Below the pieces are notes generated by a model. The model was not told where the DNA came from and did not search any database. It was given only the letters and a program-made list of their open reading frames with translations. The translations under genes and the position numbers were made by a program. A stretch of 39,289 bases of DNA from assembly GCA_009842505.1 (NCBI GenBank), contig VYFG01000042.1, positions 1-39,289 on the forward strand, given 5' to 3'. This DNA is from Gammaproteobacteria bacterium (GTDB lineage: Bacteria > Pseudomonadota > Gammaproteobacteria > Arenicellales > Poriferihabitantaceae). Below are positions 15,525 to 23,993 of the stretch, piece by piece. Within the stretch, counting starts at the first letter, position 1; each line of letters opens with the position of its first letter.

Positions 15525-16751
15525 CTATGGCACGCGCCGGTCGACCCGTAGCCGTATCGGCGCACCGCCGCGGGTAACGGTTTCCACGGATTCACTGGTA
15601 AGGTCACCGCTCTGGGCGGAAGGCGAACCTGAAAGCGCAACCCTGGCGGTGACATCAACCCGATCCTCGCCGGACAGGTTCCTGCCTTCGATCATGGCGC
15701 TGTCGTCGTCCAGCCGCACGGTCCGGGGAAGGTCGCCGATCGTAAGGCGCCTGGCTGCCAGGGGCATGGGCGGTCCGGATTTGGCCCTGGCGAAGACGAA
15801 TACGGGCGTGGCGGGATCCAGGTTCTCCCGCAATTCAGGCGCGATGGAAACCTCAAGCTCAATCAGGGCAGCCGGAAGGCCAGGGTCCCGGGTGTCCCCG
15901 GACCCGGATGAAGCCGTTTCCATGGGATCGGCCACGAAGCCGGATGATGCGGATTCGAGCTGCAGCCGCAGCTGTCCGAGTGCCTCCGGATTGTCTGCCA
16001 ACAAGGGTTCCAGCCGCTCCAGGTAACTCATCGCCGCGGCCCGGTCTCCACTGGCGTTCGAGCCGAGCGCACCGATCCAGAGCGCGTTGACCTGGACCGG
16101 GTCCAGTTCCAGCGCACGTTCGATGCGCACCGAGATTTCGGCGGTATAGCGGCCCCCGTTGCGCATCAGGCTGGCGTCCGCCCAGGCAGTCAAGATGTCC
16201 GGGTCGTCCCCCACCAGATCATGCACCCGGGCGTAGGCCGCTTCGGCCTTGTCGAACTGGTTCATCACCATATAGGTGCGCCCGGCAATGGCCCAGCCGT
16301 CGGCATTGCCGGGGTTTTCCGCCAGGCTCCGCTCCAGGCGCTGCAGCAGTTGCGGTATGTCCACTTCCGCATGGGACTGGGAACCGGCTTCCTGCTGGTT
16401 CAGCGGGGGAAGCGTCCAGCGGTCATCCCCAACCTGCAAGTAGATCAATCCTGCGGCCAGGGGAACCAGCAGCAGGACCGCAACGGCGGTCCAGCGCCCG
16501 CGGGCCTGGTTTTCGCCAAGGACATAGTCCGGTCCGGACAGATCCGACAGAAGGGCGGCCTCCAGTTCCGGCGCTCCATCCCCGGCGCCACTTTCCTCCG
16601 GATCCACTTCCGCCAGACGCTCCCTGGCGATGGCAAGGTTCTCTCGGCTCATATCCACACTGACGACCCGACGCGGCCGGATGACGCCGGGCAGGAGCAG
16701 AAGGAGGCAGAGGATCGCCAGGCCCGCGCTGGCCAGGACAAACCAGGTCAT
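15525..16751 (-). CDS. ccmI: Cytochrome c maturation protein CcmI
   Basis: CcmI is the membrane-bound chaperone that holds apocytochrome c for the CcmF-CcmH heme ligation complex. The 408-residue product has a first membrane helix at about 2-22 (FVLASAGLAILCLLLLLPG), a loop with ENLAIARERLAE, a second helix at about 98-116 (WTAVAVLLLVPLAAGLIYL), TPR repeats at about 150-270, and a C-terminal beta-rich domain. The C-terminal part has FARAKSGPPMPLAARR, typical of gammaproteobacterial CcmI. I use the ATG at 16751, which overlaps the ccmH stop by four bases; the open frame farther upstream is the shadow of ccmH. Last gene of the ccm operon. Confidence 0.93.
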   Translation of the reverse strand: MTWFVLASAGLAILCLLLLLPGVIRPRRVVSVDMSRENLAIARERLAEVDPEESGAGDGAPELEAALLSDLSGPDYVLGENQARGRWTAVAVLLLVPLAAGLIYLQVGDDRWTLPPLNQQEAGSQSHAEVDIPQLLQRLERSLAENPGNADGWAIAGRTYMVMNQFDKAEAAYARVHDLVGDDPDILTAWADASLMRNGGRYTAEISVRIERALELDPVQVNALWIGALGSNASGDRAAAMSYLERLEPLLADNPEALGQLRLQLESASSGFVADPMETASSGSGDTRDPGLPAALIELEVSIAPELRENLDPATPVFVFARAKSGPPMPLAARRLTIGDLPRTVRLDDDSAMIEGRNLSGEDRVDVTARVALSGSPSAQSGDLTSESVETVTRGGAPIRLRVDRRVP

Positions 16752-17257
16752 CCCGCTGAACCCGGGGGTTGCCGGTCCCCGTTGTCCCCCGATTCCTCCA
16801 GCAGGGCCCTGGCCCGTTTCAGGTCGTCTTCGCTGTAGCCGGTGGGCGCAGCGGTCGCACGCCGCCGCCACCGCAGCACCCACCAAATCAGGATCAGGGA
16901 CAGAACCAGGGGGGACATCCACAGAAATGCGGTAGCCGCAGTGAATCGAGGGCGGTAGAGCACGAACTCGCCGTACCGGGAAACCATGTAGTCAACCACT
17001 TCCGAACGACTCTTTCCGTCCTCGACCAGTTCCCGCGTCTTGCGCCGCAAATCCTTTGCGAGGTCGGCGTTGGAGTCCGCCAGATTCTGGTTTTGGCATA
17101 CCAGGCAGCGGAGTTCCCGGATCATCTGTTGGTAAAGGGCTTCCATGGCGGGGTCGGCGAATCCCACGACCTCCACCTTGGCGGCAGCCGGCAAAGCCAC
17201 GCAGAACCAGGCCGCCATGACCACGGCCGCGATTCGGCGTATTCCCGGCCCGTTCAA
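16748..17257 (-). CDS. ccmH: Cytochrome c maturation thiol oxidoreductase CcmH
   Basis: CcmH reduces the apocytochrome CXXCH thiols, taking electrons from CcmG, before heme attachment. The 169-residue product has a signal peptide (about 1-26), the redox motif LRCLVCQNQ with C51 and C54, the adjacent SNADLAKDLRRKTRELV helix bundle, YGEFVLYRP, a membrane anchor at about 108-128 and a short cytoplasmic tail. Length matches the single-domain CcmH form, with CcmI encoded separately. It overlaps ccmG and ccmI by four bases each. Confidence 0.96.
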   Translation of the reverse strand: MNGPGIRRIAAVVMAAWFCVALPAAAKVEVVGFADPAMEALYQQMIRELRCLVCQNQNLADSNADLAKDLRRKTRELVEDGKSRSEVVDYMVSRYGEFVLYRPRFTAATAFLWMSPLVLSLILIWWVLRWRRRATAAPTGYSEDDLKRARALLEESGDNGDRQPPGSAG

Positions 17258-17781
17258 TTGACTCCTTCCCGCAGCTGCCGGATCACCGGCAACAGGATTT
17301 CCATCGCATCCGTTTCGCTCACCGGGCCGACATGCTTGTAGCGGATATGACCGGTCCGATCGATGACAAAGGTTTCCGGCACCCCGTATACCCCGTAATC
17401 GATGCCCACATCCCCGTTCCCGTCAAAGGCGCTCAGGAGGTAGGGGTCCCCCCACCTGGCCAGCCAGTTCTGGGCATCGCCGCGCTTGTCCTTGTAGTTC
17501 AGTCCCACGATATCAATTTCTTTCGACAGGGAAGTGATCACCGGATGCTCCTGCCGGCAGGCAACGCACCAGGATGCCCAGACGTTGAGCAGCCAGACCC
17601 TTCCGGCCATGTCCCCGGGGCCGAATTCCGCCCCGGGATCATTCAGCCGATCGAGGGTGAATGCCGGTGCCGGCTTGTCGATCAGGGTGGACGGAAGCTT
17701 CTGGGAATCCAGGTCCAGCCCCTTCCAGAGCAGGGCCGCCAGGCCGGCGAACATCGCCAGCGGCAGAACATACCGGTTCAT
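17254..17781 (-). CDS. ccmG: Thiol:disulfide oxidoreductase CcmG (DsbE)
   Basis: CcmG is a membrane-anchored periplasmic thioredoxin-like protein that passes electrons to CcmH and apocytochrome c. The 175-residue product has an N-terminal anchor (about 4-20), the active site WCVAC (C72, C75) after LLNVWAS, the CcmG-type loop LNYKDKRGDAQNWL, and the cis-proline region YGVPETFVIDRTG (about 132-144). I start at the ATG at 17781, overlapping ccmF by four bases; the frame farther upstream is ccmF shadow. Confidence 0.96.
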   Translation of the reverse strand: MNRYVLPLAMFAGLAALLWKGLDLDSQKLPSTLIDKPAPAFTLDRLNDPGAEFGPGDMAGRVWLLNVWASWCVACRQEHPVITSLSKEIDIVGLNYKDKRGDAQNWLARWGDPYLLSAFDGNGDVGIDYGVYGVPETFVIDRTGHIRYKHVGPVSETDAMEILLPVIRQLREGVN

Positions 17782-19742
17782 GCGGTCCGGCCCGGCACTG
17801 CCGCCCTGCTCAGCCCCCGTCGGCGCCGGTAACGCGCATCCGTAGCCGCCACCAGGCCTCCGATGCCCATCAGGAAGGCACCCGCCCAGATCCATCGTAT
17901 GAACGGCTTGTAATAGATCCGCACGGCCCAGGATCCCTGGTCATCCAGCGGCTCCCCGAGCGCCACAAAGAGGTCACGGGTCAGGCCGGGGTCAATGGCG
18001 GCCTCCGTCATGGGGTCCTTCTGCACCAGGTAGGTCCGCTTCTCCGGATGCATCTGGCCGATCATGCGGTCGCCCGAGTAGACCTCGAACCGGCCCATGA
18101 GGGATTGGTAGTTGGGTCCCGGGGTTTCCCGGACTCCCTGGAAGCGGAAAGTGTAGCCGGAAACCGTGAATTCCTCCCCGGGCGCCATCCGCAGATCCTT
18201 CTCGATCGTGAATCCCTTGACCATGACCACGCCCACGATGAAGACGCCAACGCCGAAATGGGCAAGGTGCATGCCCTTGATACCCCGTGGCAGGCGCAGC
18301 AGGTCGAGGGCGCGCTGTCCCGGACGGGTGCGCGAAGCGAGGCCGGCCAGGCTTTCGAGCATGACCCAGCAGCCTAGGGCAATGCCGAGAGCCGCGGGGA
18401 TGGAATAGCGGGCCATCGCGAGTGGCGCGGCCAGCCCGATCAGCAGCGCGAGCCCCCCGGGCAGGAGGTGCCCCCGCAGGGTCCGTGACAGGCGGTCCCG
18501 TTTCCAGCGAAGCAGGGCGCCTATCACCAGCAGGAGTATCAGCGGCACACCGAGGATGCCGAACAGAAGATCGAAATAGGGCGGACCCACCGAGATTTTG
18601 GTGCCGCTGATCGCGTCCAGAAACAGCGGGTAGAGCGTCCCGACAAGGACCGCGAAGCAAAGCATGGCGAAAAGCACGTTATTCAGCAGTATGGCGGTCT
18701 CCCGGGAAACGGGATCGAACCGGACGAAGCTCCGGATGCTCGGCGCCCGCCAGGCATAGAGCACCAGCGAACTGCCAACGACGATGCACAGGAAGATCAG
18801 GATGAACAGCCCCCGGGTCGGGTCATTGGCAAAGGCATGCACCGAGGTGAGGACACCGGAGCGGACCAGGAAAGTGCCCAGCAGGGAAAGGGAAAACGCC
18901 ATGACCGCGAGCAGCACGCTCCAGGCCTTGAACACACCGCGCTTCTCGGTGGCCGCAAGGGAGTGGATGAGGGCGGTGCCTACAAGCCAGGGCATGAACG
19001 AGGCGTTCTCCACCGGGTCCCAGAACCACCAGCCGCCCCAGCCCAGTTCATAGTACGCCCACCAGGAACCGAGCGCGATGCCGAAGGTCAGGAACATCCA
19101 GGCGACGTTGGTCCAGGGACGGGCCCAGCGGGACCATGCCGCGTCCAGGCGTCCGCCGATCATGGCGGCGATGGCGAATGAGAAGGCCACGGAAAACCCC
19201 ACATAGCCCATGTACAGCATGGGCGGGTGTATGGCCAGGCCGATGTCCTGCAGCAGCGGGTTGAGGTCCCGGCCTTCCGGGGGCACCGGGAAGAGCCGTT
19301 CAAACGGGTTCGAGGTGAACACCACGAACAGCAGGATGCCCACCGACACCAGGCCCATGACGGACAGGACCCGGGCGCTCATCACGTCCGGCAGGCCCCG
19401 GGTGCCCAGTGCCACGGCACCGGTCCAGACTGTCAGGATCAGCGCCCATAACAGCAGCGACCCCTCATGCCCCCCCCAGACACCGGAAATCCGGTAGATC
19501 AGGGGAAGCTTGGAATTGGAGTGATTGGCAATGTAGGCGACGGAAAAGTCACTGACAATACTGGACCAGGTCAGGCAGGCATAGGAAACCGCCACCATGA
19601 TGAACAGGTTCAGGGCCAGCGGGCGCGCCAGCAGGACCCAGCCCGATATCCCGCGCAACGAACCCGCGAGGGGAAGCACGCCCAGCAACACGGAAAGCAC
19701 CAGTGCAAGAATCAGGGCGAAGTGGCCGATCTCGGGAATCAT
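17778..19742 (-). CDS. ccmF: Heme lyase CcmF, cytochrome c maturation
   Basis: CcmF is the integral membrane core of the heme ligation complex; it accepts holo-CcmE heme and joins it to apocytochrome c. The 654-residue product begins MIPEIGHFALIL as in E. coli CcmF. It has about 14-15 membrane helices. The tryptophan-rich heme-handling motif is WGGWWFWDPVENASFMPWL, and conserved histidines lie in SGVWGGHEGSLLLW, IHPPMLYMGYVG, and LTSVHAFANDP. The large periplasmic C-terminal domain follows (about 510-620). It overlaps both neighbours by four bases. Confidence 0.97.
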   Translation of the reverse strand: MIPEIGHFALILALVLSVLLGVLPLAGSLRGISGWVLLARPLALNLFIMVAVSYACLTWSSIVSDFSVAYIANHSNSKLPLIYRISGVWGGHEGSLLLWALILTVWTGAVALGTRGLPDVMSARVLSVMGLVSVGILLFVVFTSNPFERLFPVPPEGRDLNPLLQDIGLAIHPPMLYMGYVGFSVAFSFAIAAMIGGRLDAAWSRWARPWTNVAWMFLTFGIALGSWWAYYELGWGGWWFWDPVENASFMPWLVGTALIHSLAATEKRGVFKAWSVLLAVMAFSLSLLGTFLVRSGVLTSVHAFANDPTRGLFILIFLCIVVGSSLVLYAWRAPSIRSFVRFDPVSRETAILLNNVLFAMLCFAVLVGTLYPLFLDAISGTKISVGPPYFDLLFGILGVPLILLLVIGALLRWKRDRLSRTLRGHLLPGGLALLIGLAAPLAMARYSIPAALGIALGCWVMLESLAGLASRTRPGQRALDLLRLPRGIKGMHLAHFGVGVFIVGVVMVKGFTIEKDLRMAPGEEFTVSGYTFRFQGVRETPGPNYQSLMGRFEVYSGDRMIGQMHPEKRTYLVQKDPMTEAAIDPGLTRDLFVALGEPLDDQGSWAVRIYYKPFIRWIWAGAFLMGIGGLVAATDARYRRRRGLSRAAVPGRTA

Positions 19743-20203
19743 TGTCCGCTGCTCTTCCCGGCCTGATCCCGATAGGCATCGGCATTGGCCTGCCTGAGGG
19801 CCTCGTGCACCTCGGGCGGCATGTATGTCTCGTCGTGTTTCGCCAGCACCTGTTGTGCCACGAACCTGCCATCCACCAGATTTCCCGTGGTGACGATACC
19901 CTGACCCTCGCGGAACAGGTCCGGAAGGATGCCGTCGTATCGCACGGTTACCACCTCAGCCGTGTCGGTGAGATCGAACCAGACCTCAAGGTCGCCCGGG
20001 TTGCGCCGCACGCTCCCGTCCACCACCATGCCGCCGAGGCGGAACGTGGCGCCCTTCGGCACCTCTCCGGCCACCACCTGGGTCGGACTGTAGAACAGGT
20101 TGATGTTCTGGTTGAGGGCGGTCAGTGCCAGCGCAACCGCACCCCCGACGCCGAGCAGAAGAAGCCCGACCAGTATCAGCCGCTGGCGCCGCCGGGGTGT
20201 CAT
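19739..20203 (-). CDS. ccmE: Heme chaperone CcmE
   Basis: CcmE covalently binds heme in the periplasm and passes it to CcmF. The 154-residue protein has an N-terminal anchor (about 9-29), an OB-fold with FYSPTQVVAGEVPKGATFRLGG, and the heme-binding H123 in VLAKHDETYMPPE, with Y127 as the usual heme iron ligand. The start at 20203 overlaps the ccmD stop by four bases; longer open frame upstream is ccmD shadow. Confidence 0.97.
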   Translation of the reverse strand: MTPRRRQRLILVGLLLLGVGGAVALALTALNQNINLFYSPTQVVAGEVPKGATFRLGGMVVDGSVRRNPGDLEVWFDLTDTAEVVTVRYDGILPDLFREGQGIVTTGNLVDGRFVAQQVLAKHDETYMPPEVHEALRQANADAYRDQAGKSSGQ

Positions 20204-20379
20204 ACCTGCCCTCCAGTGTTCTTCGCATCCTTTCCGTCCGACTGTAGGGAGATCGTCCTGAGCAGGGACCGTACGCGGTTCAGCGGTGCCAGGAAATGCC
20301 ACAGGAGCAGCGCCAGTACCACCAGGTAACTGGTCCAGACGTAGAACGCGTAGCCCCCCATGTGCAGGAAATCACCCAT
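20200..20379 (-). CDS. ccmD: Heme exporter accessory protein CcmD
   Basis: CcmD is a small membrane protein that helps release holo-CcmE from the CcmABC complex. The 59-residue product has the family start GDFLHMGGYAFYVWTSY followed by one membrane helix (about 13-33) and a positively charged cytoplasmic tail. The ATG at 20379 overlaps the ccmC end by eight bases. An earlier in-frame start at 20415 would lie deep in ccmC and is not supported. Confidence 0.93.
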   Translation of the reverse strand: MGDFLHMGGYAFYVWTSYLVVLALLLWHFLAPLNRVRSLLRTISLQSDGKDAKNTGGQV

Positions 20380-21145
20380 GCGCGAGTTCCTGCACCCAGC
20401 GGGTGCGCCGTTCATGGTGGAGAAGCTCCCCCCGGAGACGGTTGAACACCGCCCCGGCGAAGTAGAAATTGAAGGCGAGGAACATCACCAGCAGAGGGAC
20501 CAGCATCCGGGTGTCCATCGTGGGTCTTCCGAGCTGGGTTACGGTGGAGCCTTGGTGCAGCGTGTTCCACCATTCCACGGAGAAATGGATGATGGGCAGG
20601 TTGATGACGCCGACCAGGGCCAGTATCGCGGATGCCCTGGCAGCCGTGCGCCGGTCCTCGATGGCCGCGGATAGCGCCATGTAGCCGATGAAAAGGAACA
20701 AAAGCACCAGTTCTGAAGTCAGGCGGGCGTCCCAGACCCAGTAGGTGCCCCAGGTGGGCTTGCCCCACAGGGAACCGGTGAACAGGGCGCAGAACGTGAA
20801 CATGGCACCCAGCGGCGCAATGGACCTGGCAACCAGGTCGGCGACCTTGAGATGCCAGACCAGGCCGACACCCGCGGCCACCGCCATCGCGGCATAGCTG
20901 GACATGGAAAGCCATGCCGACGGCACGTGAATGTAGATGATGCGGTAGCTGTCTCCCATCTGGTAATCCGGCGGCGCCACGACCAGCCCAAGGTAAAGTC
21001 CGGCGGCGAACAGCACCACCGCGATCCACCCGCATACCGGTGCCCAGCGCGTGGAAAATCCATAGATCCACGCCGGCGAGCCGAACCGGTGGAACCACAC
21101 CCAGCGTCTGCCAGTCGGGGCGGGAGCGGTGTTATTCGATGACAT
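20372..21145 (-). CDS. ccmC: Heme exporter CcmC
   Basis: CcmC is the six-helix membrane protein that attaches heme to CcmE. The 257-residue product has the tryptophan-rich heme motif WGTYWVWDARLTSEL, and the paired histidines in IIYIHVPSAWLSM and LPIIHFSVEWWNTLHQG. I chose the ATG at 21145, preceded by AGGCGACG; a GTG at 21184 would add 13 residues. It is separated from ccmB by about 140 bases, the only wide gap within the ccm operon. Confidence 0.96.
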   Translation of the reverse strand: MSSNNTAPAPTGRRWVWFHRFGSPAWIYGFSTRWAPVCGWIAVVLFAAGLYLGLVVAPPDYQMGDSYRIIYIHVPSAWLSMSSYAAMAVAAGVGLVWHLKVADLVARSIAPLGAMFTFCALFTGSLWGKPTWGTYWVWDARLTSELVLLFLFIGYMALSAAIEDRRTAARASAILALVGVINLPIIHFSVEWWNTLHQGSTVTQLGRPTMDTRMLVPLLVMFLAFNFYFAGAVFNRLRGELLHHERRTRWVQELAHG

Positions 21146-21287
21146 CGTCGCCTGATCGGCAGGATTGCTGGAGAGTTCTTGCACGTATCATCATATATTA
21201 TGTCTTCCGTATATTATCAGAGTCCAAAACAGAAGAAGCCTGAAGCGTGAGACGGAATATGGGACTCCAGGAGGGGCTCCAGAGCTT
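21146..21287 (-). promoter_or_regulatory. AT-rich gap between ccmB and ccmC, possible internal promoter
   Basis: On the minus strand this region has TTGGAC followed by two AT-rich stretches (GATAATATA and CATAATATATG). Both contain -10-like hexamers, but the best spacing to TTGGAC is 19-21 bases, longer than ideal. All other ccm junctions are overlaps, so a separate start for ccmC-ccmI is plausible. Confidence 0.35.
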
Positions 21288-21992
21288 TCAGTTCAAACTG
21301 ATCCGAATGGCGGCCGCGGCGGCCAGCGGGCAGACCGCCAGGGTGAACAGCGAGAATGCGGCCAGCAACAGCAGGTGCGGAGTCGGATCCTGGCTGATCA
21401 TGACGGACTGGACTGCCCCGGCACCGAATATGAGGGCGGGCACATACAATGGCAATACCAGCAGGCTGAGCAACACGCCGTTACGGCGGATTCCCACGGT
21501 AAGCCCCACGCCCACCGCGCCGATCAGGCTCAGGGCCGGCGTTCCCAGCACAAGACTGAGCGCAAGCACCCCCGTGGCGTTCCCGGGTAGCTGCATCAGC
21601 ATCGCCAGCAGTGGCGACACCACGATCAGCGGCACGGCGCTGGCCAGCCAGTGGGCGGCGGCCTTGGCCAGTACCAGCAGGCTGAGCGGCTGGGGACTGA
21701 GCGCGAGCTGTTCCAGGCTGCCGTCCTCGTAGTCGGGACGGAACATGCTGTCCAGGGCCAGCAGGGTGGCCAGCAGGGCGGATACCCAGATGATCCCCGG
21801 ACCGGCATCCTGCAACAGCTGACGGTCGGGGGCCACGGACAGCGGAAACAGGCTGACCACGACGACGAAGAACAGAACCGGCTGTACCAGGTCGTTCCGC
21901 TCGCGCAGGGCAATGCGCAGGTCCCTGCGAAGCAGCGACAGGAATCCCGACCAGAGGGATTGGGCGGATGACGCCTGGTCGTGATCAGTCAT
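21288..21992 (-). CDS. ccmB: Heme exporter permease CcmB
   Basis: CcmB is the membrane subunit working with the CcmA ATPase in releasing holo-CcmE. The 234-residue protein has six predicted helices and the family pattern FLSLLRRDLRIALRER near the N-terminus, FPLSVAPDRQLLQDAGPGIIWVSALLATLL, DYEDGSLEQLALSP and LPLYVPALIFGAGAV. The ATG at 21992 overlaps the ccmA end by eight bases; an earlier start at 22034 has no support. Confidence 0.95.
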   Translation of the reverse strand: MTDHDQASSAQSLWSGFLSLLRRDLRIALRERNDLVQPVLFFVVVVSLFPLSVAPDRQLLQDAGPGIIWVSALLATLLALDSMFRPDYEDGSLEQLALSPQPLSLLVLAKAAAHWLASAVPLIVVSPLLAMLMQLPGNATGVLALSLVLGTPALSLIGAVGVGLTVGIRRNGVLLSLLVLPLYVPALIFGAGAVQSVMISQDPTPHLLLLAAFSLFTLAVCPLAAAAAIRISLN

Positions 21993-22644
21993 GGGTGCCC
22001 GGCAGCCGGATTTCCCGCAACTCCCCGGTATCAAGGAGCGGCTGATGGCTGGTGAAAATTACCAGTCCACCACGGTCCAGATGACCCCTGAGGGCTGTCC
22101 TGAGGGTGCCGATCCCGGGATCATCCAGGGCCGTGGCAGGTTCGTCGAGGATCCACAGCGGCGCATCACTGAGCATCACCCGCGCCAGGGCCGTACGCTG
22201 TTGCTGGCCGGCGGACAGGGTTCGGCTCGGCCGTTCGTGCCGCCGCTTGATGCCGACGGCCTCCAGGATTTCGTCGATGCGGCGCCCGTCAGGGCGCCGG
22301 CCATGCAACGCCCCCAGGACATCCAGATTTTCCCTGGGGGTCAGTTCACCCTTCAGGGCCGGCCGGTGCCCCAGATAACTGATCTGGGCACGGTATTCGG
22401 CTGCGGACTTACGGATGTCTAAACCGTTCCAGAACACACTGCCGGATTCAGCCAGCGCCAGGCCGCACAGGATGCGCAGGAGCGATGTCTTGCCGCTGCC
22501 GTTCGCACCCCTGACCTGCAATCCCACACCGGCTTCCACCGCCAGTGACAGACTACGAAAGAGGCTCTGGAACCCCCGCAGGCATTCAATCTCGGTGGCT
22601 TCCAGCCTGTTTTCGTCGGGAAACGGGGCGGGTCGGTTCAACAT
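21985..22644 (-). CDS. ccmA: Heme exporter ATP-binding protein CcmA
   Basis: CcmA is the ABC ATPase of the CcmABCD complex, using ATP to release heme-loaded CcmE from CcmC. The 219-residue product has Walker A GANGSGKT (46-53), the Q-loop region, signature LSAGQQQR (143-150), Walker B LWILDEP (163-169) and the switch histidine in TSH. The frame remains open for another 1,000 bases antisense to dinB, but the family start and the first usable ATG is at 22644. First gene of the operon; no strong Shine-Dalgarno. Confidence 0.95.
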   Translation of the reverse strand: MLNRPAPFPDENRLEATEIECLRGFQSLFRSLSLAVEAGVGLQVRGANGSGKTSLLRILCGLALAESGSVFWNGLDIRKSAAEYRAQISYLGHRPALKGELTPRENLDVLGALHGRRPDGRRIDEILEAVGIKRRHERPSRTLSAGQQQRTALARVMLSDAPLWILDEPATALDDPGIGTLRTALRGHLDRGGLVIFTSHQPLLDTGELREIRLPGTHD

Positions 22645-22721
22645 ACCAGAGCATATCCGGGAGGACCGAGTGTAGGCAGTACACCGGCCACACTCAATAC
22701 CCAGTATTTTCCGTGTGGGGA

Positions 22722-22727
22722 TAGAAT
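22722..22727 (+). promoter_or_regulatory. -10 element immediately before dinB
   Basis: TAGAAT ends 7 bases before the dinB ATG, so transcription from it would begin at or next to the start codon. No -35 consensus lies at 16-18 bases and no Shine-Dalgarno precedes the ATG. No LexA box (CTGT-N8-ACAG) is visible, although dinB is LexA-controlled in many bacteria. The 90-base gap is shared with divergent ccmA. Confidence 0.4.
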
Positions 22728-22734
22728 TGCCGGT

Positions 22735-23922
22735 ATGATCCTGCACATTGATATGGATGCGTTCTACGCCTCCGTGGAAGAAAGGGATGATCCCAGCCTC
22801 AAGGGGAATCCCGTGGTGGTGGGCGGGCGCCCGGAGGACAGGGGGGTGGTGGCTGCCGCCAACTATACCGCCAGGGAATTCGGCATCCACAGCGCGATGC
22901 CCATGGCACGGGCGGTCAGGCTTTGCCGTCATCTCGTCATCGTGCCCCCGAGGGGGCAGGTCTATCGGGAGGTTTCCGGCCAGATCCAGGACATCTTCCG
23001 CCAGTTCACACCCCTGATCGAGCCCCTCTCGCTGGACGAGGCATTCCTCGATATCAGCGCGTCCCTGCGCCTGTTCGGGGATGCCGAGGAGATCGGCCGC
23101 CGGATCAAGCAGGATATCCGGAACGACCTGGGGCTGGTGGCTTCCGTGGGGGGCGCACCCAACAAGTTCCTCGCCAAACTCGCCAGCGACCAGGGCAAAC
23201 CCGACGGGTTCCTCTTCATCCACGCCGGTCAAGTCCAGGAATTCCTCGACCCGCTGCCGGTGGAGAGCATCTGGGGCGTGGGAAAGTCCGCCCGCCGCCG
23301 TCTGCACGCAGCGGGAGTCCGCACGATCGGCGATCTTCGCCGGACATCCGGGGACTGGCTCGAAACCGTGTTCGGCAAATCCGGGACCCGCCTGTGGCAG
23401 CTCTGCCATGGCATCGACGAAAGGGCGGTGGTCACGGACAGCGAGGCCAAGTCCATCTCCCACGAAACGACATTCAGCCGAGACATCACCGATCTGGACG
23501 CACTCGAACCCATCATCCTTTCCCTCACGGAGGGTGTCTGCTATCGCCTGCGGCGCGCGGGACTCGGGGCCAGGACGGTAAATCTGAAAGTGCGGTTCCA
23601 CGATTTTTCCACAGTCACCCGCGCGCACAGCCTCCCCGGACGTACCGACCATACCCTGGTCATCTGGCGGGAGTTGCGCCGGCTCCTCCGGGCCCTTCTG
23701 GCCGACCGGCGGTTCGCGGTGCGCTTGGTGGGCGTGGGGGTGAGCAATTTCACCGACAGCGACTCACCGTCGGAAGGATCCCAGGCGGATCTATTCGAAG
23801 CCGCTGAAGCGGCCGACGGCATCCGGCAGCCGGAAGACCGGCAGGAAAGACTGGACCGGCTGACCGACGAGGCCCGCCGGCGTTTCGGCAGGAACATCCT
23901 GAGACGGGGCCGCGGTCTTTGA
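22735..23922 (+). CDS. dinB: DNA polymerase IV
   Basis: Pol IV is a Y-family error-prone polymerase for translesion synthesis. The 395-residue protein has catalytic acidic residues in ILHIDMDAFYASVE and LSLDEAFLDIS, the finger region YTAREFGIHSAMP, the helix-hairpin-helix thumb IWGVGKSARRRLHAAGVRTIGDL, and the little-finger domain with KSISHETTFSRDI. The extreme C-terminus does not contain an obvious QLxLF-type beta-clamp motif; the stretch QADLFEAAE at about 350 is the nearest candidate. The ATG at 22735 fits the family start exactly. Confidence 0.96.
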   Translation: MILHIDMDAFYASVEERDDPSLKGNPVVVGGRPEDRGVVAAANYTAREFGIHSAMPMARAVRLCRHLVIVPPRGQVYREVSGQIQDIFRQFTPLIEPLSLDEAFLDISASLRLFGDAEEIGRRIKQDIRNDLGLVASVGGAPNKFLAKLASDQGKPDGFLFIHAGQVQEFLDPLPVESIWGVGKSARRRLHAAGVRTIGDLRRTSGDWLETVFGKSGTRLWQLCHGIDERAVVTDSEAKSISHETTFSRDITDLDALEPIILSLTEGVCYRLRRAGLGARTVNLKVRFHDFSTVTRAHSLPGRTDHTLVIWRELRRLLRALLADRRFAVRLVGVGVSNFTDSDSPSEGSQADLFEAAEAADGIRQPEDRQERLDRLTDEARRRFGRNILRRGRGL

Positions 23923-23965
23923 ACAGGATCCTACAGGCGCCCGATTCGCCCAACTGATCACGAAA

Positions 23966-23981
23966 GCAGTCCCGAGACTGC
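23966..23981 (-). terminator. Short hairpin downstream of the D-aminoacylase gene
   Basis: GCAGTC and GACTGC form a 6-bp stem with a CCGA/TCGG tetraloop. Read on the minus strand it is 12 bases after the stop at 23994 and is followed by TTTCGT, a weak intrinsic terminator. It may also serve convergent dinB. Confidence 0.4.
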
Positions 23982-23993
23982 CCGCGAAATCAC

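Noticed and set aside
22645..23652. Apparent N-terminal extension of CcmA by about 335 residues
   Set aside because: The extension is antisense to dinB and unrelated to any ABC domain; the ATG at 22644 gives a normal CcmA.
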